The position numbers were made by a program, and so were the translations under genes. Below are positions 25,126 through 34,134 of a stretch of DNA of 64,000 nucleotides, one piece after another. The stretch comes from Pontibacter sp. HSC-36F09. GTDB taxonomy: Bacteria > Bacteroidota > Bacteroidia > Cytophagales > Hymenobacteraceae. The notes beneath the pieces were generated by a model. That model worked only from the letters and a program-made list of their open reading frames with translations. It was not told where the DNA came from and did no database searches. The number at the start of each line of letters is the position of its first letter. Within the stretch, counting starts at the first letter, position 1. Where the stretch lies: assembly GCF_024171605.1 (NCBI RefSeq), contig NZ_JALKAA010000002.1, forward strand, positions 124,001 through 188,000. The letters are read 5' to 3'.

Positions 25126-26580
25126 CTATGCCTTCGTTTTGGCAGCTATCGGTACTGCCTTATGCTGCGCGAGCGCGGCCTCGCCCGTCCACAGCGCCTC
25201 CATTTCCTCGAGCGACTTGTTCTTGGTTTCCGGCACCATCTTCCAGACAAAGAGCAGCGAGAGCACGCTCATCACCCCATAAAAGCCATAGGTGAAGGCC
25301 CCGCTGAACTCCATCATGGAAGGGTAAGTAGAGGAGATAAAGTAGTTGGCTGCCCACTGCGCGGCCACCGCCACCGCCACGGCTTTGCCCCTGATCTTGT
25401 TGGGGAAAATCTCGGAGATCAGCACCCAGCAGATCGGCCCCCACGACATCATAAATGAGGCGGTATAGAGGATGATGAACACGAGCGTGCTGATGCCGAT
25501 TACTTCGAAATAGGAAAGGCCTGCAATGGCGAACATGCCAATGGCCATCCCGACCGAACCCACCATCAGTAGCGGTTTTCGGCCCCACCGGTCTACTGTC
25601 AGAATGGCCACCACGGTGAAGATCACGTTAATGATGCCCATTACCACGGTCTGCAGCATCGAGGCATCCTTGCCGGCGCCCATACTTTCGAAGATGCGCG
25701 GCGCGTAGTACAGGGCCACGTTGATGCCTACAAACTGCTGGAAAACCGAGAGCAGAATGCCAATCACGATCACCGTTTTGCCATATGACAAGAGTTTGCC
25801 AGAGTGGTGCTCCACCGTGTTTTTGATGTCTGCCAGAATAAGGCTGGCGCGTGAGGGGCCGTTTACTTTTGTCAGGATCTGCAGGGCTTCGCTGTCGCGG
25901 CCTGCCATGCTCAGGTAGCGCGGCGACTCGGGCACGAAAAAGAGCAACACCCCAAACAAGCCGGCAGGTATAGCCTCTGATAAAAACATCCTGCGCCAGC
26001 CCACTTCGTTGAGCCACTCAGGCGACTGTCCGCTGGCAATGCCCCAGTTGACAAAGTAGACCACCAGCATCCCGAAGATGATGGCAAACTGGTTGAGTGA
26101 CACCAGGCGGCCGCGCAGGTTGGCCGGCGCAATCTCCCCGATGTATACGGGGCAAACCGCAGAAGCCAGTCCAACGCCTATGCCGCCGATGATGCGGTAG
26201 AAGTTGAACATGTACAACAGGCCCATGGTCGGCTCGCCCTGGTTAAAGAACAAAAACTCAGGATAGGCAGAGCCCAGCGCCGAGAGAAAAAACAGGACTG
26301 CCGCCAGGATCAGTGTCTTTTTTCTGCCGATGCCAGAAGAGAAGAACCCTGAAATGGCACCTCCGATGATACACCCAATCAAGGCGCTGGAAATAGTCGC
26401 CCCGTGTACCCAGGTGCTCAGTCCCTGGCTCGTGATTAGGTACTGCTGTACTGATTTCTCGGCGCCTGATATTACGGCTGTGTCGTACCCAAAAAGGAGT
26501 CCGCCCAGCGTGGCGATTAACGTGATGCCGGCGATGTAGGGGAGGTTCTGCTCCGCCGCCGCTGTTTCGTTCTTTATCAT
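25126..26580 (-). CDS. xylE: Sugar:H+ symporter, MFS (XylE-like)
   Basis: A 484-residue, 12-helix major facilitator protein of the sugar porter family. Signatures are GYDTAVISGAE in TM1, RGRLVSLNQFAIIFGML around TM4-5, PESPRYL before the central loop, QQFVGINVALYYAPRIFE in TM7 and VPETKNKSLEEME after TM12. These match the XylE/GLUT group, and its place as the last gene of xylB-xylA-xylE points to D-xylose uptake across the inner membrane. The gap to xylA is 40 bases. Confidence 0.92.
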   Translation of the reverse strand: MIKNETAAAEQNLPYIAGITLIATLGGLLFGYDTAVISGAEKSVQQYLITSQGLSTWVHGATISSALIGCIIGGAISGFFSSGIGRKKTLILAAVLFFLSALGSAYPEFLFFNQGEPTMGLLYMFNFYRIIGGIGVGLASAVCPVYIGEIAPANLRGRLVSLNQFAIIFGMLVVYFVNWGIASGQSPEWLNEVGWRRMFLSEAIPAGLFGVLLFFVPESPRYLSMAGRDSEALQILTKVNGPSRASLILADIKNTVEHHSGKLLSYGKTVIVIGILLSVFQQFVGINVALYYAPRIFESMGAGKDASMLQTVVMGIINVIFTVVAILTVDRWGRKPLLMVGSVGMAIGMFAIAGLSYFEVIGISTLVFIILYTASFMMSWGPICWVLISEIFPNKIRGKAVAVAVAAQWAANYFISSTYPSMMEFSGAFTYGFYGVMSVLSLLFVWKMVPETKNKSLEEMEALWTGEAALAQHKAVPIAAKTKA

Positions 26581-26620
26581 AAGGAAGTGAGTAAGGGGTT
26601 GATGTTTAGCTCCCAGCTTT

Positions 26621-27952
26621 TTAGATAAAGCGGTTGATCAGGTTCTCCAGGTACTCCTGGCGGCCGCTTCTCACTTCGGGCTCCCCATGCACGATAGCGT
26701 AGTTGCGCAGTTCTTCCAGCGTCAGTTTGCCTTCTTCGTATTCTTTGCCTTTGCCGCTGTCAAACGAGGCGTAGCGCTCTTTGCGGATCTTCCTGTAGTC
26801 GGAGTTTTGCAGGATGTTGTCGGCCGTGATCAGGGCGCGGGCAAAAGTGTCGGCCCCCCCGATGTGGGCGTAGAACAGGTCGGCCGGGTCGGAAGAGTTT
26901 CTGCGGATCTTGGCGTCGAAGTTGATGCCGCCTCCCTGCACGCCCCCGGCCTCCAGGAACACGAGCATGGCCTCGGTCAGCTCGTTGATGTTGTTGGGGA
27001 ACTGGTCGGTGTCCCAGCCGTTCTGGTAATCGCCGCGGTTCGCATCGATAGAACCCAGCATACCAGCATCGGCAGCCACCTGCAGCTCGTGCTGGAAGGT
27101 ATGGCCAGCCAGCGTGGCGTGGTTCACTTCAATGTTCAGTTTAAAGTCGCCCAGCAGATCGTACCGGCGCAGGAAACCGATTACGGTAGCAGCGTCGTAG
27201 TCGTATTGGTGCTTGGTCGGCTCCATCGGCTTCGGCTCGATGAAGAAAGTGCCTTTGAAGCCCTGGCTGCGGGCATAGTCTTTGGCCGTGTGCAGGAAGC
27301 GGGCAAAGTGCTCCTGTTCGCGCTTCATGTCCGTGTTGAGCAGGGTCATGTAGCCTTCGCGGCCACCCCAGAACACGTAGTTCTCTCCGTTCAGGGCAAT
27401 GGTGGCATCCAGTGCAGCTTTTACCTGAGCGGCGGCATGGGTGAGCACGTGGAAGTCAGGATTAGTGGAGGCACCGTTCATGTAGCGGCTGTGCGAAAAC
27501 ACATTGGCCGTGCCCCACAGCAGTTTTATACCTGTTTCCTGCTGCTTTTGCCGGGCGTACTCCACCATGGTCTGCAGCCGGCGCTCGTTCTCCCGAATGT
27601 CGTTGCCATAGTCCACTACGTCCACGTCATGGAAGCAGTAGTAAGGTAGCCCCAGCTTGGTGCTGAACTCGAAAGCGGCGTCCATTTTGTCCTGGGCTCT
27701 GCCGATCACGTCTTCTTTTTTGTTCCAGCCAAACCTGAGCGTCGGGCCACCAAAAGGATCAGAACCATCGGCGTTGAAGGAGTGCCAGTAGGCCACCGCA
27801 AAGCGTAGGTGCTCTTTCAGCGTTTTACCGGCCACCACGCGGTGCTCGTCGTACCAGCGGTAGGCCAGCGGGTTGTCCGACTCGAGTCCTTCGAACTTGA
27901 TCTTGCCGATGCCTTTGAAATATTCTGTCTGGGATAAGGTATGGTTTGCCAT
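26621..27952 (-). CDS. xylA: Xylose isomerase
   Basis: A 443-residue TIM-barrel enzyme converting D-xylose to D-xylulose. The catalytic histidine lies in [11 protein letters not shown] (His108), the metal-binding Glu and lysine region in [16 protein letters not shown], and [16 protein letters not shown] carries further metal and sugar ligands. Length is that of the long class II isomerases. It is the middle gene of xylB-xylA-xylE, 33 bases after xylB. Confidence 0.97.
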   Translation of the reverse strand: MANHTLSQTEYFKGIGKIKFEGLESDNPLAYRWYDEHRVVAGKTLKEHLRFAVAYWHSFNADGSDPFGGPTLRFGWNKKEDVIGRAQDKMDAAFEFSTKLGLPYYCFHDVDVVDYGNDIRENERRLQTMVEYARQKQQETGIKLLWGTANVFSHSRYMNGASTNPDFHVLTHAAAQVKAALDATIALNGENYVFWGGREGYMTLLNTDMKREQEHFARFLHTAKDYARSQGFKGTFFIEPKPMEPTKHQYDYDAATVIGFLRRYDLLGDFKLNIEVNHATLAGHTFQHELQVAADAGMLGSIDANRGDYQNGWDTDQFPNNINELTEAMLVFLEAGGVQGGGINFDAKIRRNSSDPADLFYAHIGGADTFARALITADNILQNSDYRKIRKERYASFDSGKGKEYEEGKLTLEELRNYAIVHGEPEVRSGRQEYLENLINRFI

Positions 27953-27985
27953 AAGGTATAAGTGTTAGCTTGTTTGCAATGAAGG

Positions 27986-29470
27986 TTATGCGTCGTTGAG
28001 TTGTTTCTCCAGTAGCGCCTTCCACTCCTGGTACACCGGCTCGTAGGCTTCGATGGCTTTAGGCTCCACCACCTGCAGGCGCTTGCTGTTGGTGAAGGCT
28101 TCTTCTTCTGATTGAAAGGCTTTCACGCCGATGCCTGCGCCCAGGGCAGCGCCCACACTGCCGTCGTTCTGGTAGAGTTCCACCGGTACGTGCGTGGCGT
28201 TCACGAAAGCTTCGGTAAAGGAGTCGCTCAGGAAGAGGTTGGCTTTGCCGGCCCGGATGATATTGGGGTTCATACCGCTCTCGCGCATGATGTCCAACCC
28301 GTAGCGGAAGGCGAAGGCGATGCCCTCCTGCACGCCCCGGAACAAATGCGCTTTGGTGTGCAGGTTCAGGTCGATATGGTGGAAGTGGGTGCCCACGATT
28401 TTGTTATTGAGCATACGCTCGGCTCCGTTGCCGAACGGAATCACCCGCAGCCCGTTACTGCCGACAGGTATAGCAGCAGCCAGTTGGTTCATCTCGGCGT
28501 AGCTTGTACCTGTGCCAGCAATGTTTTTGATCCAGCGGTTGAGGCTGCCCGTGCCGTTGATGCACAGCAGCACGCCCAGCCGTTTTTCGTCACCGGCGTA
28601 GTTGACATGGGCAAAGGTGTTCACGCGCGACTGCGGGTCATAAATCAGTTTGTCGCTTACGCCATAAATGACGCCGGAGGTACCGGCGGTGGCGGCCACT
28701 TCGCCAGGCTTGAGCACGTTCAGCGACAGCGCATTATTGGGCTGATCCCCCGATTTATAGGTCACCGGTATACCTGCTTTCAGCCCCAGTTCATCGGCCA
28801 CCGCTTTGCTCACGGTGCCGTGCTCGGAGAAAACAGGGTGGATGACAGGTATCAGGTTTTTGTCGAAGCGGTAGTAGTTGAGCACATCCTCCGAGAGCTG
28901 GTCCTCCTGAAAATCCCAAAACACGCCCTCTGACAGCGCCGATACGCTGGTGGTGATGCTGCCCGTCAGCTTCATGGCCACGTAGTCGCCGGGTAGCATG
29001 ATCTTGTCGATATTGTAGTACAGCTCCGGCTCGTTGGCCTTTACCCAGGCCAGTTTGGAGGCCGTGAAGTTGCCCGGGGAGTTGAGCAGGCGGGCCAGGC
29101 TCCGTTCCTCGCCGATGGCTTTGAAAGCCTTGTTGCCGATCTCCACAGCGCGGCTGTCGCACCAGATGATGGCGTTGCGCAGCACCTGCTGCTTGTGGTC
29201 CACCACCACCAGGCCGTGCATCTGGTAGGCAATGCCGATGGCGCCGATTTCCTGCGAGTTATACATGCCCGTGGCATTGGCTTTCTGCAGGGCGGCCTTG
29301 GCGTGCTCCCACCACATCTCCGGTGACTGCTCAGCCCAGCCTGCGCGCGGGGAGATGATGTCGGATTCCTCTTCCGGGTATTGCGCCGAAGCCAAACACG
29401 CCTGCGTCTGGGCATCCACAACAGATACTTTGATGGATGAGGTGCCAATGTCTATACCTAGTAAAAGCAT
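27986..29470 (-). CDS. xylB: Xylulokinase
   Basis: A 494-residue FGGY-family kinase that phosphorylates D-xylulose to xylulose-5-phosphate. The N-terminal ATPase-fold loop is GIDIGTSSIKVSVVD (5 to 19), MHGLVVVD follows near 87, and the second domain has SGDQPNNALS and AGTSGVIYG, with the FGGY-type signature region near 400. It starts 89 bases after the TRAP operon's last gene, with a hairpin between, so the xyl genes may be read from the uronate transcript or from their own promoter. Confidence 0.94.
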   Translation of the reverse strand: MLLLGIDIGTSSIKVSVVDAQTQACLASAQYPEEESDIISPRAGWAEQSPEMWWEHAKAALQKANATGMYNSQEIGAIGIAYQMHGLVVVDHKQQVLRNAIIWCDSRAVEIGNKAFKAIGEERSLARLLNSPGNFTASKLAWVKANEPELYYNIDKIMLPGDYVAMKLTGSITTSVSALSEGVFWDFQEDQLSEDVLNYYRFDKNLIPVIHPVFSEHGTVSKAVADELGLKAGIPVTYKSGDQPNNALSLNVLKPGEVAATAGTSGVIYGVSDKLIYDPQSRVNTFAHVNYAGDEKRLGVLLCINGTGSLNRWIKNIAGTGTSYAEMNQLAAAIPVGSNGLRVIPFGNGAERMLNNKIVGTHFHHIDLNLHTKAHLFRGVQEGIAFAFRYGLDIMRESGMNPNIIRAGKANLFLSDSFTEAFVNATHVPVELYQNDGSVGAALGAGIGVKAFQSEEEAFTNSKRLQVVEPKAIEAYEPVYQEWKALLEKQLNDA

Positions 29471-29510
29471 AAAATGAAATTTAACTGCTTAAAGGTGGTC
29501 AATAGGACGA

Positions 29511-29541
29511 CGGGCTACACTGACTTCTTCAGCATAGCCCG
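29511..29541. other. Hairpin between dctM and xylB
   Basis: CGGGCTA/TAGCCCG stem with a 17-base loop in the 89-base gap. No T-run follows it on the minus strand, so it looks more like a processing or attenuation signal than a full terminator. Confidence 0.45.
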
Positions 29542-29559
29542 TTATCTTGTAGCCATATA

Positions 29560-30858
29560 CTATAGGCCGAATACTTCCGGCAGCCAAAGGCTAAGGGCAG
29601 GTATATAGGTAACCAGCAAAAGAGCCACCAACATAGCCAGGAAGAGCGGAATGAGCGGCTTGATCACTTTACTTATACTGATATTTGCCACTCCACAGCC
29701 AACAAACAGCACCGAACCAACAGGAGGGGTGCAAAGGCCAATGCAAAGGTTAAACACCATCAAAATACCGAAATGCACCGGATGTACGCCCAAAGCCGTT
29801 ACAACTGGCAGGAAGATAGGAGTAAATATGAGCACAGCAGGTGTCATGTCCATGAAGATGCCCACAAACAGCAGGATCAGGTTGATGATGATCAGGATGA
29901 CGATCTTGTTGTCGCTGATAGAGAGTAGTGCCTCGCTTACTGCCTGAGGTATATTTTCAAACGACATCACCCAGGACATACCCATGGAGGTGCCGATGAG
30001 CAGCATCACAATGGCTGTGGTGATTACGGTCGTGATCAGGATTTCTGGCAAATCGGCTACTTTCACCTCGCGGTATACCACCATCGACAGCACTACGGTA
30101 TAGAGCACTGCTATAGCCGAGGCCTCTGTCGCTGTGAAAACACCTGCTATAATGCCACCGATCACGATAAAGAGCAGGAAAAGACTTGGCAGAGCGTCGA
30201 TCAACTTTTTGAGGACCACGCTTAGCGGAATGCGATCGCCTACCGGGTATTTGTTCTTGTAGGCCATAAAGCCAGCCATGCCAATCAGTGAGAAACCCAA
30301 CAGCAAACCCGGTACATAGCCAGCCACAAACAGGGCGGCAATCGATACGCCACCGCTTGCCAGGGAGTACACGATCAGGATATTGCTTGGAGGAATGATC
30401 ATACCCGTTGTGGCCGAAGTGATGTTCACAGCGGCGCTAAAGGATCTGGAATAGCCCTCCTTGACCATACGCGGGTTCATGATGCCGCCAATAGCAGAGG
30501 CAGCTGCTACCGCTGATCCTGAAATGGCACCAAACAGCATATTGGCTACAATATTCACGTAGGCTAGTCCACCAGGAAGTGTACCGACCATACTTTTGGC
30601 AAAATCAATCAGACGTGTGGCTATACCGCCCCGGTTCATCAGTTGACCGGCCAATATAAAGAAAGGTATAGCCAACAGGGCGAAGCTGTCAAGGCCGGTA
30701 GCCAGGCGCTGGGCCAATGTGGTGAAAGCAGGTACAGGCGCAATGCTAACCAGCATGGTGAGCAGGGCAGATATACCAATGGAAAAGGCAATGGGGACAC
30801 CGATGATCAGCAGGAAGAGAAAGCTGACAATCAGTACGATGATCTCAATAAATTCCAT
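29560..30858 (-). CDS. dctM: TRAP transporter large permease, DctM type
   Basis: A 432-residue polytopic protein of the DctM family (TRAP large subunit, 12 helices), with GVPIAFSIGISALLTML near the N-terminus, ILAGQLMNRGGIATRL, SATTGMIIPPSN in the middle and FVGIFMDMTPAVLIFTP in the second repeat. It is the sodium-coupled transport subunit, working with the small permease and the binding protein encoded just upstream. The context suggests uronate or KDG-type acids as substrates. Confidence 0.94.
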   Translation of the reverse strand: MEFIEIIVLIVSFLFLLIIGVPIAFSIGISALLTMLVSIAPVPAFTTLAQRLATGLDSFALLAIPFFILAGQLMNRGGIATRLIDFAKSMVGTLPGGLAYVNIVANMLFGAISGSAVAAASAIGGIMNPRMVKEGYSRSFSAAVNITSATTGMIIPPSNILIVYSLASGGVSIAALFVAGYVPGLLLGFSLIGMAGFMAYKNKYPVGDRIPLSVVLKKLIDALPSLFLLFIVIGGIIAGVFTATEASAIAVLYTVVLSMVVYREVKVADLPEILITTVITTAIVMLLIGTSMGMSWVMSFENIPQAVSEALLSISDNKIVILIIINLILLFVGIFMDMTPAVLIFTPIFLPVVTALGVHPVHFGILMVFNLCIGLCTPPVGSVLFVGCGVANISISKVIKPLIPLFLAMLVALLLVTYIPALSLWLPEVFGL

Positions 30859-30885
30859 AAGCTCCTTTTATTAATTTGTTTGTTG

Positions 30886-31380
30886 CTAGGCCAATTCTTT
30901 TCCAATTTCTTCTGGCTCTGCGCCTTGCTGACGCATATTTACCAGACTGTAGTAGATGATCAGCAGTCCACTGAGCGGGAGCACAGTGTACACATAACCC
31001 AGCGGAATGTTGAGGGCTGCGGATGTTTGCTCCAGTTTCAGGGTAATGTAAACAAGCTTGATGCCGCCCCACACCAGCACTAAAAAGGCGAATGCTGCTA
31101 CGACTAAATTTGTGAAAATGCTCAGGTTGCGTGCTTTTTTACCATGCATTTTAGAGGGAAGTATGTCGATAGCCAGGTGCATCTTTTTGCCAGCTACGTA
31201 ACTGGCACCCAGCAAACCAACCCATATCAGGATGAAACGGGCCAGTTCGTCGGTAAAGGAGCTCGGTGACTTAAATAGGTACCTGGAAGCTACCTGCCAG
31301 AGCACATTCAGTACCATCAAACTCATCAGACTGACAAGTAACCAGAATAACGCCTTATCTATTTTCTCTCTGATTTTCAT
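30886..31380 (-). CDS. dctQ: TRAP transporter small permease, DctQ type
   Basis: A 164-residue protein with four hydrophobic helices (about 10 to 30, 45 to 62, 90 to 108, 132 to 150). The conserved segment SPSSFTDELARFILIWVGLL is the DctQ signature. It lies 27 bases before dctM and 12 after dctP, in the normal P-Q-M order. Confidence 0.92.
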   Translation of the reverse strand: MKIREKIDKALFWLLVSLMSLMVLNVLWQVASRYLFKSPSSFTDELARFILIWVGLLGASYVAGKKMHLAIDILPSKMHGKKARNLSIFTNLVVAAFAFLVLVWGGIKLVYITLKLEQTSAALNIPLGYVYTVLPLSGLLIIYYSLVNMRQQGAEPEEIGKELA

Positions 31381-31392
31381 AGGTGCTGGTTT

Positions 31393-32457
31393 TTAGGGTT
31401 TTGATACAGTTACAATGGCTTCTTTTGGGTTGCCCGTCTGACGGATGCGCTGGATCAGGCTGTATACCTCCGGCTCGTTTTTGAAGCTCTCGTACATTGG
31501 CTCAACCAGTTTGGCGAAAGGCGCCTTATCTGGTGTGCTTACCGTTACGCCTGCATCCTTTATCGCCTGAAGGGCTTCTATCTCAGCTTCTTCCCACAGT
31601 TCTCGCTGCACCTGCGCAGATTCTTCAGCTGCCTCCTGCAGCCACTCTTGCTCCTGCGGCGTCAGGCTTTCCCAAACCACGGTGCTGATCAGCAGTATGT
31701 CCGGGATCATGGTATGCTCGTTCAGTGAATAGAATTTACTCACTTCGTAGTGGCGCGACAGGTAGAAGCTCGGCGGATTGTTCTCCGCTCCATCTACTAC
31801 CCCCTGTTGCAGGGCCGTGTAGAGCTCTCCCCACGATACCGGCGATGCAGCTCCGCCAAAGCTCTTGATCATACCAAAAGCAGTATTGCTGGCCTGTACC
31901 CGTATCGTCATGCCGCGCAGGTCGGCCGGTGTGTCAATTGGTTTCTTTGTGCTGTAAAAACTGCGGCTGCCGGCATCGTAAAAGCAGAGGCCACGCAGCC
32001 AGTATTTTTCTCCTTCTTCGAGCAGGTCGTCGCCGATGCTGCCGTCCAGCACGTCGTAGTAATGCGCTTTGTCCCGGAACACATAAGGCAGGCTGAGTAC
32101 TTTGAAGTTAGGGGAGAAGCTTTCCATCACAGCGGCTGATACTTTGGTCATGCCGATGCTGCCGATCTGGAGGAGTTCAATGCTTTCGCGTTCGCTGCCG
32201 AGCTGGGAGCTGGGGTAAATGTCGATCGTCATCTTGCCGCCTGACTTCTCTTTTACCCGCTCCGCCATATAAACCATGGCTTTGTGCACGGGGTGTGTTA
32301 CTTCGAGGGTATGGGCTAGTTTGACTTCGGTGGTTTTGCTTATTTTCTGGCAGGAATTGGCAACAAGCAAGATTGCCAGTAGGGGAGCAAAAAATGCATA
32401 GCGCTTATACCTGTAAGCGTAGCGGGAGAGGAGGTATAGGTGCAACTTTTTCATCAC
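31393..32457 (-). CDS. dctP: TRAP transporter substrate-binding protein, DctP type, predicted lipoprotein
   Basis: A 354-residue solute-binding protein. The signal region ends in ANSC (Cys36), so it is probably lipid-anchored rather than free in the periplasm. The DctP fold is clear from VKLAHTLEVTHPVHKAM, IYPSSQLGSERE, and MTIRVQASNTAFGM followed by GAENNPPSFY; the arginine in the MTIRVQ segment is the one that grips substrate carboxylates. Neighbouring uxaC, kdgK and eda point to galacturonate, glucuronate or related acids. Its ATG overlaps the eda stop codon by four bases, implying translational coupling. Confidence 0.93.
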   Translation of the reverse strand: MMKKLHLYLLSRYAYRYKRYAFFAPLLAILLVANSCQKISKTTEVKLAHTLEVTHPVHKAMVYMAERVKEKSGGKMTIDIYPSSQLGSERESIELLQIGSIGMTKVSAAVMESFSPNFKVLSLPYVFRDKAHYYDVLDGSIGDDLLEEGEKYWLRGLCFYDAGSRSFYSTKKPIDTPADLRGMTIRVQASNTAFGMIKSFGGAASPVSWGELYTALQQGVVDGAENNPPSFYLSRHYEVSKFYSLNEHTMIPDILLISTVVWESLTPQEQEWLQEAAEESAQVQRELWEEAEIEALQAIKDAGVTVSTPDKAPFAKLVEPMYESFKNEPEVYSLIQRIRQTGNPKEAIVTVSKP

Positions 32458-33119
32458 TTCTTCCTGACAGTTTTAACGATCTCAATAGCTTGTTTTGTCA
32501 GCTCCTCCAGTTTGGTGTAGTCACGGTTTTCAAGTATGACTTTGCTGATCATCTTGGAGCCCATACCTACTGCGCACACGCCAGACTTAAACCAGGTGCG
32601 GATGTTTTCCTCTTCCACCTCCACACCTCCTGTTGGCATGAAAAGCTGCCCGGGGAAAAGCTCTTTGATAGACGATACATAGCCCGGTCCCAGCACATTG
32701 GCCGGGAAGATCTTGATCAGCGCCGCCCGGTGCTGCTGGGCGGTGTGTATTTCAGTCGGGGTAAAGCAGCCTGGTACCCAGAGCAGGCCGGCTTCATGTG
32801 TCAGGTTGCCCACGGCTGGGTTCACGATAGGGCACACGATGTAATCTGCGCCGGCCTCTATAAAAGCTTCAGCCTGATTAGTGGTTTTAATGGTGCCGAT
32901 GCCGAGGTGCAGGTCAGGGTATAGCTCGTTGAGTTCTTTTTTGAGAAATTTGAAGTTTTCGAGTGCCGCCGGTCCTCTGTTGGTGTATTCCAGTGTGCGG
33001 ATGCCAGCCTTGTAAAGCGTCTTCACGACCTCCAGACTTACTTCCGGATCCTCGTAGAAGAACAGTGGCAACAGACCCTGCTCCAGGATGCCCCTTAGGG
33101 CGTTTTCTTTAGTTTGCAT
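32454..33119 (-). CDS. eda: 2-keto-3-deoxy-6-phosphogluconate aldolase
   Basis: A 221-residue class I aldolase that splits KDPG into pyruvate and glyceraldehyde-3-phosphate. The Schiff-base lysine is Lys136 in LIKIFPANVLGPGY; the glutamate usually in xEVTxR is here LEYTNRG (Glu44). FMPTGGV closes the phosphate site. It overlaps kdgK by 11 bases at its start and dctP by four bases at its end, a tightly coupled arrangement of the last two steps of uronate catabolism and the uptake gene. Confidence 0.94.
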   Translation of the reverse strand: MQTKENALRGILEQGLLPLFFYEDPEVSLEVVKTLYKAGIRTLEYTNRGPAALENFKFLKKELNELYPDLHLGIGTIKTTNQAEAFIEAGADYIVCPIVNPAVGNLTHEAGLLWVPGCFTPTEIHTAQQHRAALIKIFPANVLGPGYVSSIKELFPGQLFMPTGGVEVEEENIRTWFKSGVCAVGMGSKMISKVILENRDYTKLEELTKQAIEIVKTVRKK

Positions 33120-34128
33120 GGGCTAAGACGGTATCGTTGATCTCCGCCACTGTGCTGGTCGTGGCATCGCTCGGAATAAACAGTTTTTTGAAGGCAGCTG
33201 CTGTGGCAAAGTCAACCGTTTCGGTAGGGGGGAGCTGGTGGTAGAAACCGTAGATCAGACCTGCCATAAAGCAGTCGCCACTTCCCACTTTGTCCAGAAT
33301 CTGCTCTACCTGGTACTCGTGCGAGGTATACAGTGTACCCGCTTCGAACAAGGTAGTAAAATACCGAATGCCCTGCTGATAATCAAATCGGAAGGTGTTG
33401 GCTACGGTGCGGCACTTCGGGAATTTTTCCAGAATAGCCTTGGAAGTCAGGGTGGCGTGCTCCTGCAGATCCTCTTTATCCAGATTCGTGATAAGGGCTT
33501 CATCCAAAGGTACACCCAGCATTTTGTTGGCCGCCCAGATATTGCCCATGATCAGGTTGCAGTGCTGTGCCAGGACAGGCATTACTTCCGCTGGCTCTTT
33601 GCCGTACTGCCAGAGCTTAGCACGGTAGTTCAGGTCCAGTGAGATGGTGATGTTCTTCTGCACCGCTACTTTCAGGGCCTCCTCGCACACGTCGGCTACG
33701 GATTGGTTAATAGCGGGGCAGATGGCGCTGAAATGAAACCAGCTCACACCCTCAAATACGCTCTCCCAGTCGATGATGCCCGGCTTCAGGTCGGCATAAG
33801 CCGACCCAGCCCGGTCGTAGATCACGCCGGTATTTTTCAGGTCTTTTCCTTTGGGCAGATAGTACAGGCCAACCCGATTGCCCTGGTAGACAATATTATC
33901 CGTCTGCACCTGGCGGTTGTTGAGGTAGCCGACTAGTTGCTCTGCCACAAAGTTGTCAGGCAGGGCGGTCAGGTATGCAGAAGGAACACCCCACAGGGCC
34001 AGCGCCGTCGCCACGTTGGCCTCTGCACCGCCAACGAAGAAGGGGAGGCTGTTATCACGGAGCCACTGTCCGTCCTCGTCAGGGCATATCCGGAGGAGCA
34101 ACTCGCCAAAAGAAAGTACCTTGCCCAT
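33109..34128 (-). CDS. kdgK: 2-keto-3-deoxygluconate kinase
   Basis: A 339-residue PfkB/ribokinase-fold kinase. The N-terminus has FGELLLRICPDE and FVGGAEANVATALALWG, and the C-terminal signature DKVGSGDCFMAGLIYGFY holds the catalytic Asp in GSGD. It would phosphorylate KDG, the common product of the KduI/KduD and Uxa branches, to KDPG for eda. It starts six bases after uxaC. Confidence 0.93.
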   Translation of the reverse strand: MGKVLSFGELLLRICPDEDGQWLRDNSLPFFVGGAEANVATALALWGVPSAYLTALPDNFVAEQLVGYLNNRQVQTDNIVYQGNRVGLYYLPKGKDLKNTGVIYDRAGSAYADLKPGIIDWESVFEGVSWFHFSAICPAINQSVADVCEEALKVAVQKNITISLDLNYRAKLWQYGKEPAEVMPVLAQHCNLIMGNIWAANKMLGVPLDEALITNLDKEDLQEHATLTSKAILEKFPKCRTVANTFRFDYQQGIRYFTTLFEAGTLYTSHEYQVEQILDKVGSGDCFMAGLIYGFYHQLPPTETVDFATAAAFKKLFIPSDATTSTVAEINDTVLAHAN

Positions 34129-34134
34129 ACCTGT

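Noticed and set aside
24961..25458. Open plus-strand frame of 165 residues
   Set aside because: Its second half is antisense to the clear xylE gene and its first half spans two hairpin terminators.
26687..27649. Long 320-residue plus-strand frame, and similar long frames opposite xylB and kduD
   Set aside because: They are antisense shadows of well-supported enzymes (xylA, xylB, kduD); long antisense frames arise from codon bias in GC-richer genes.
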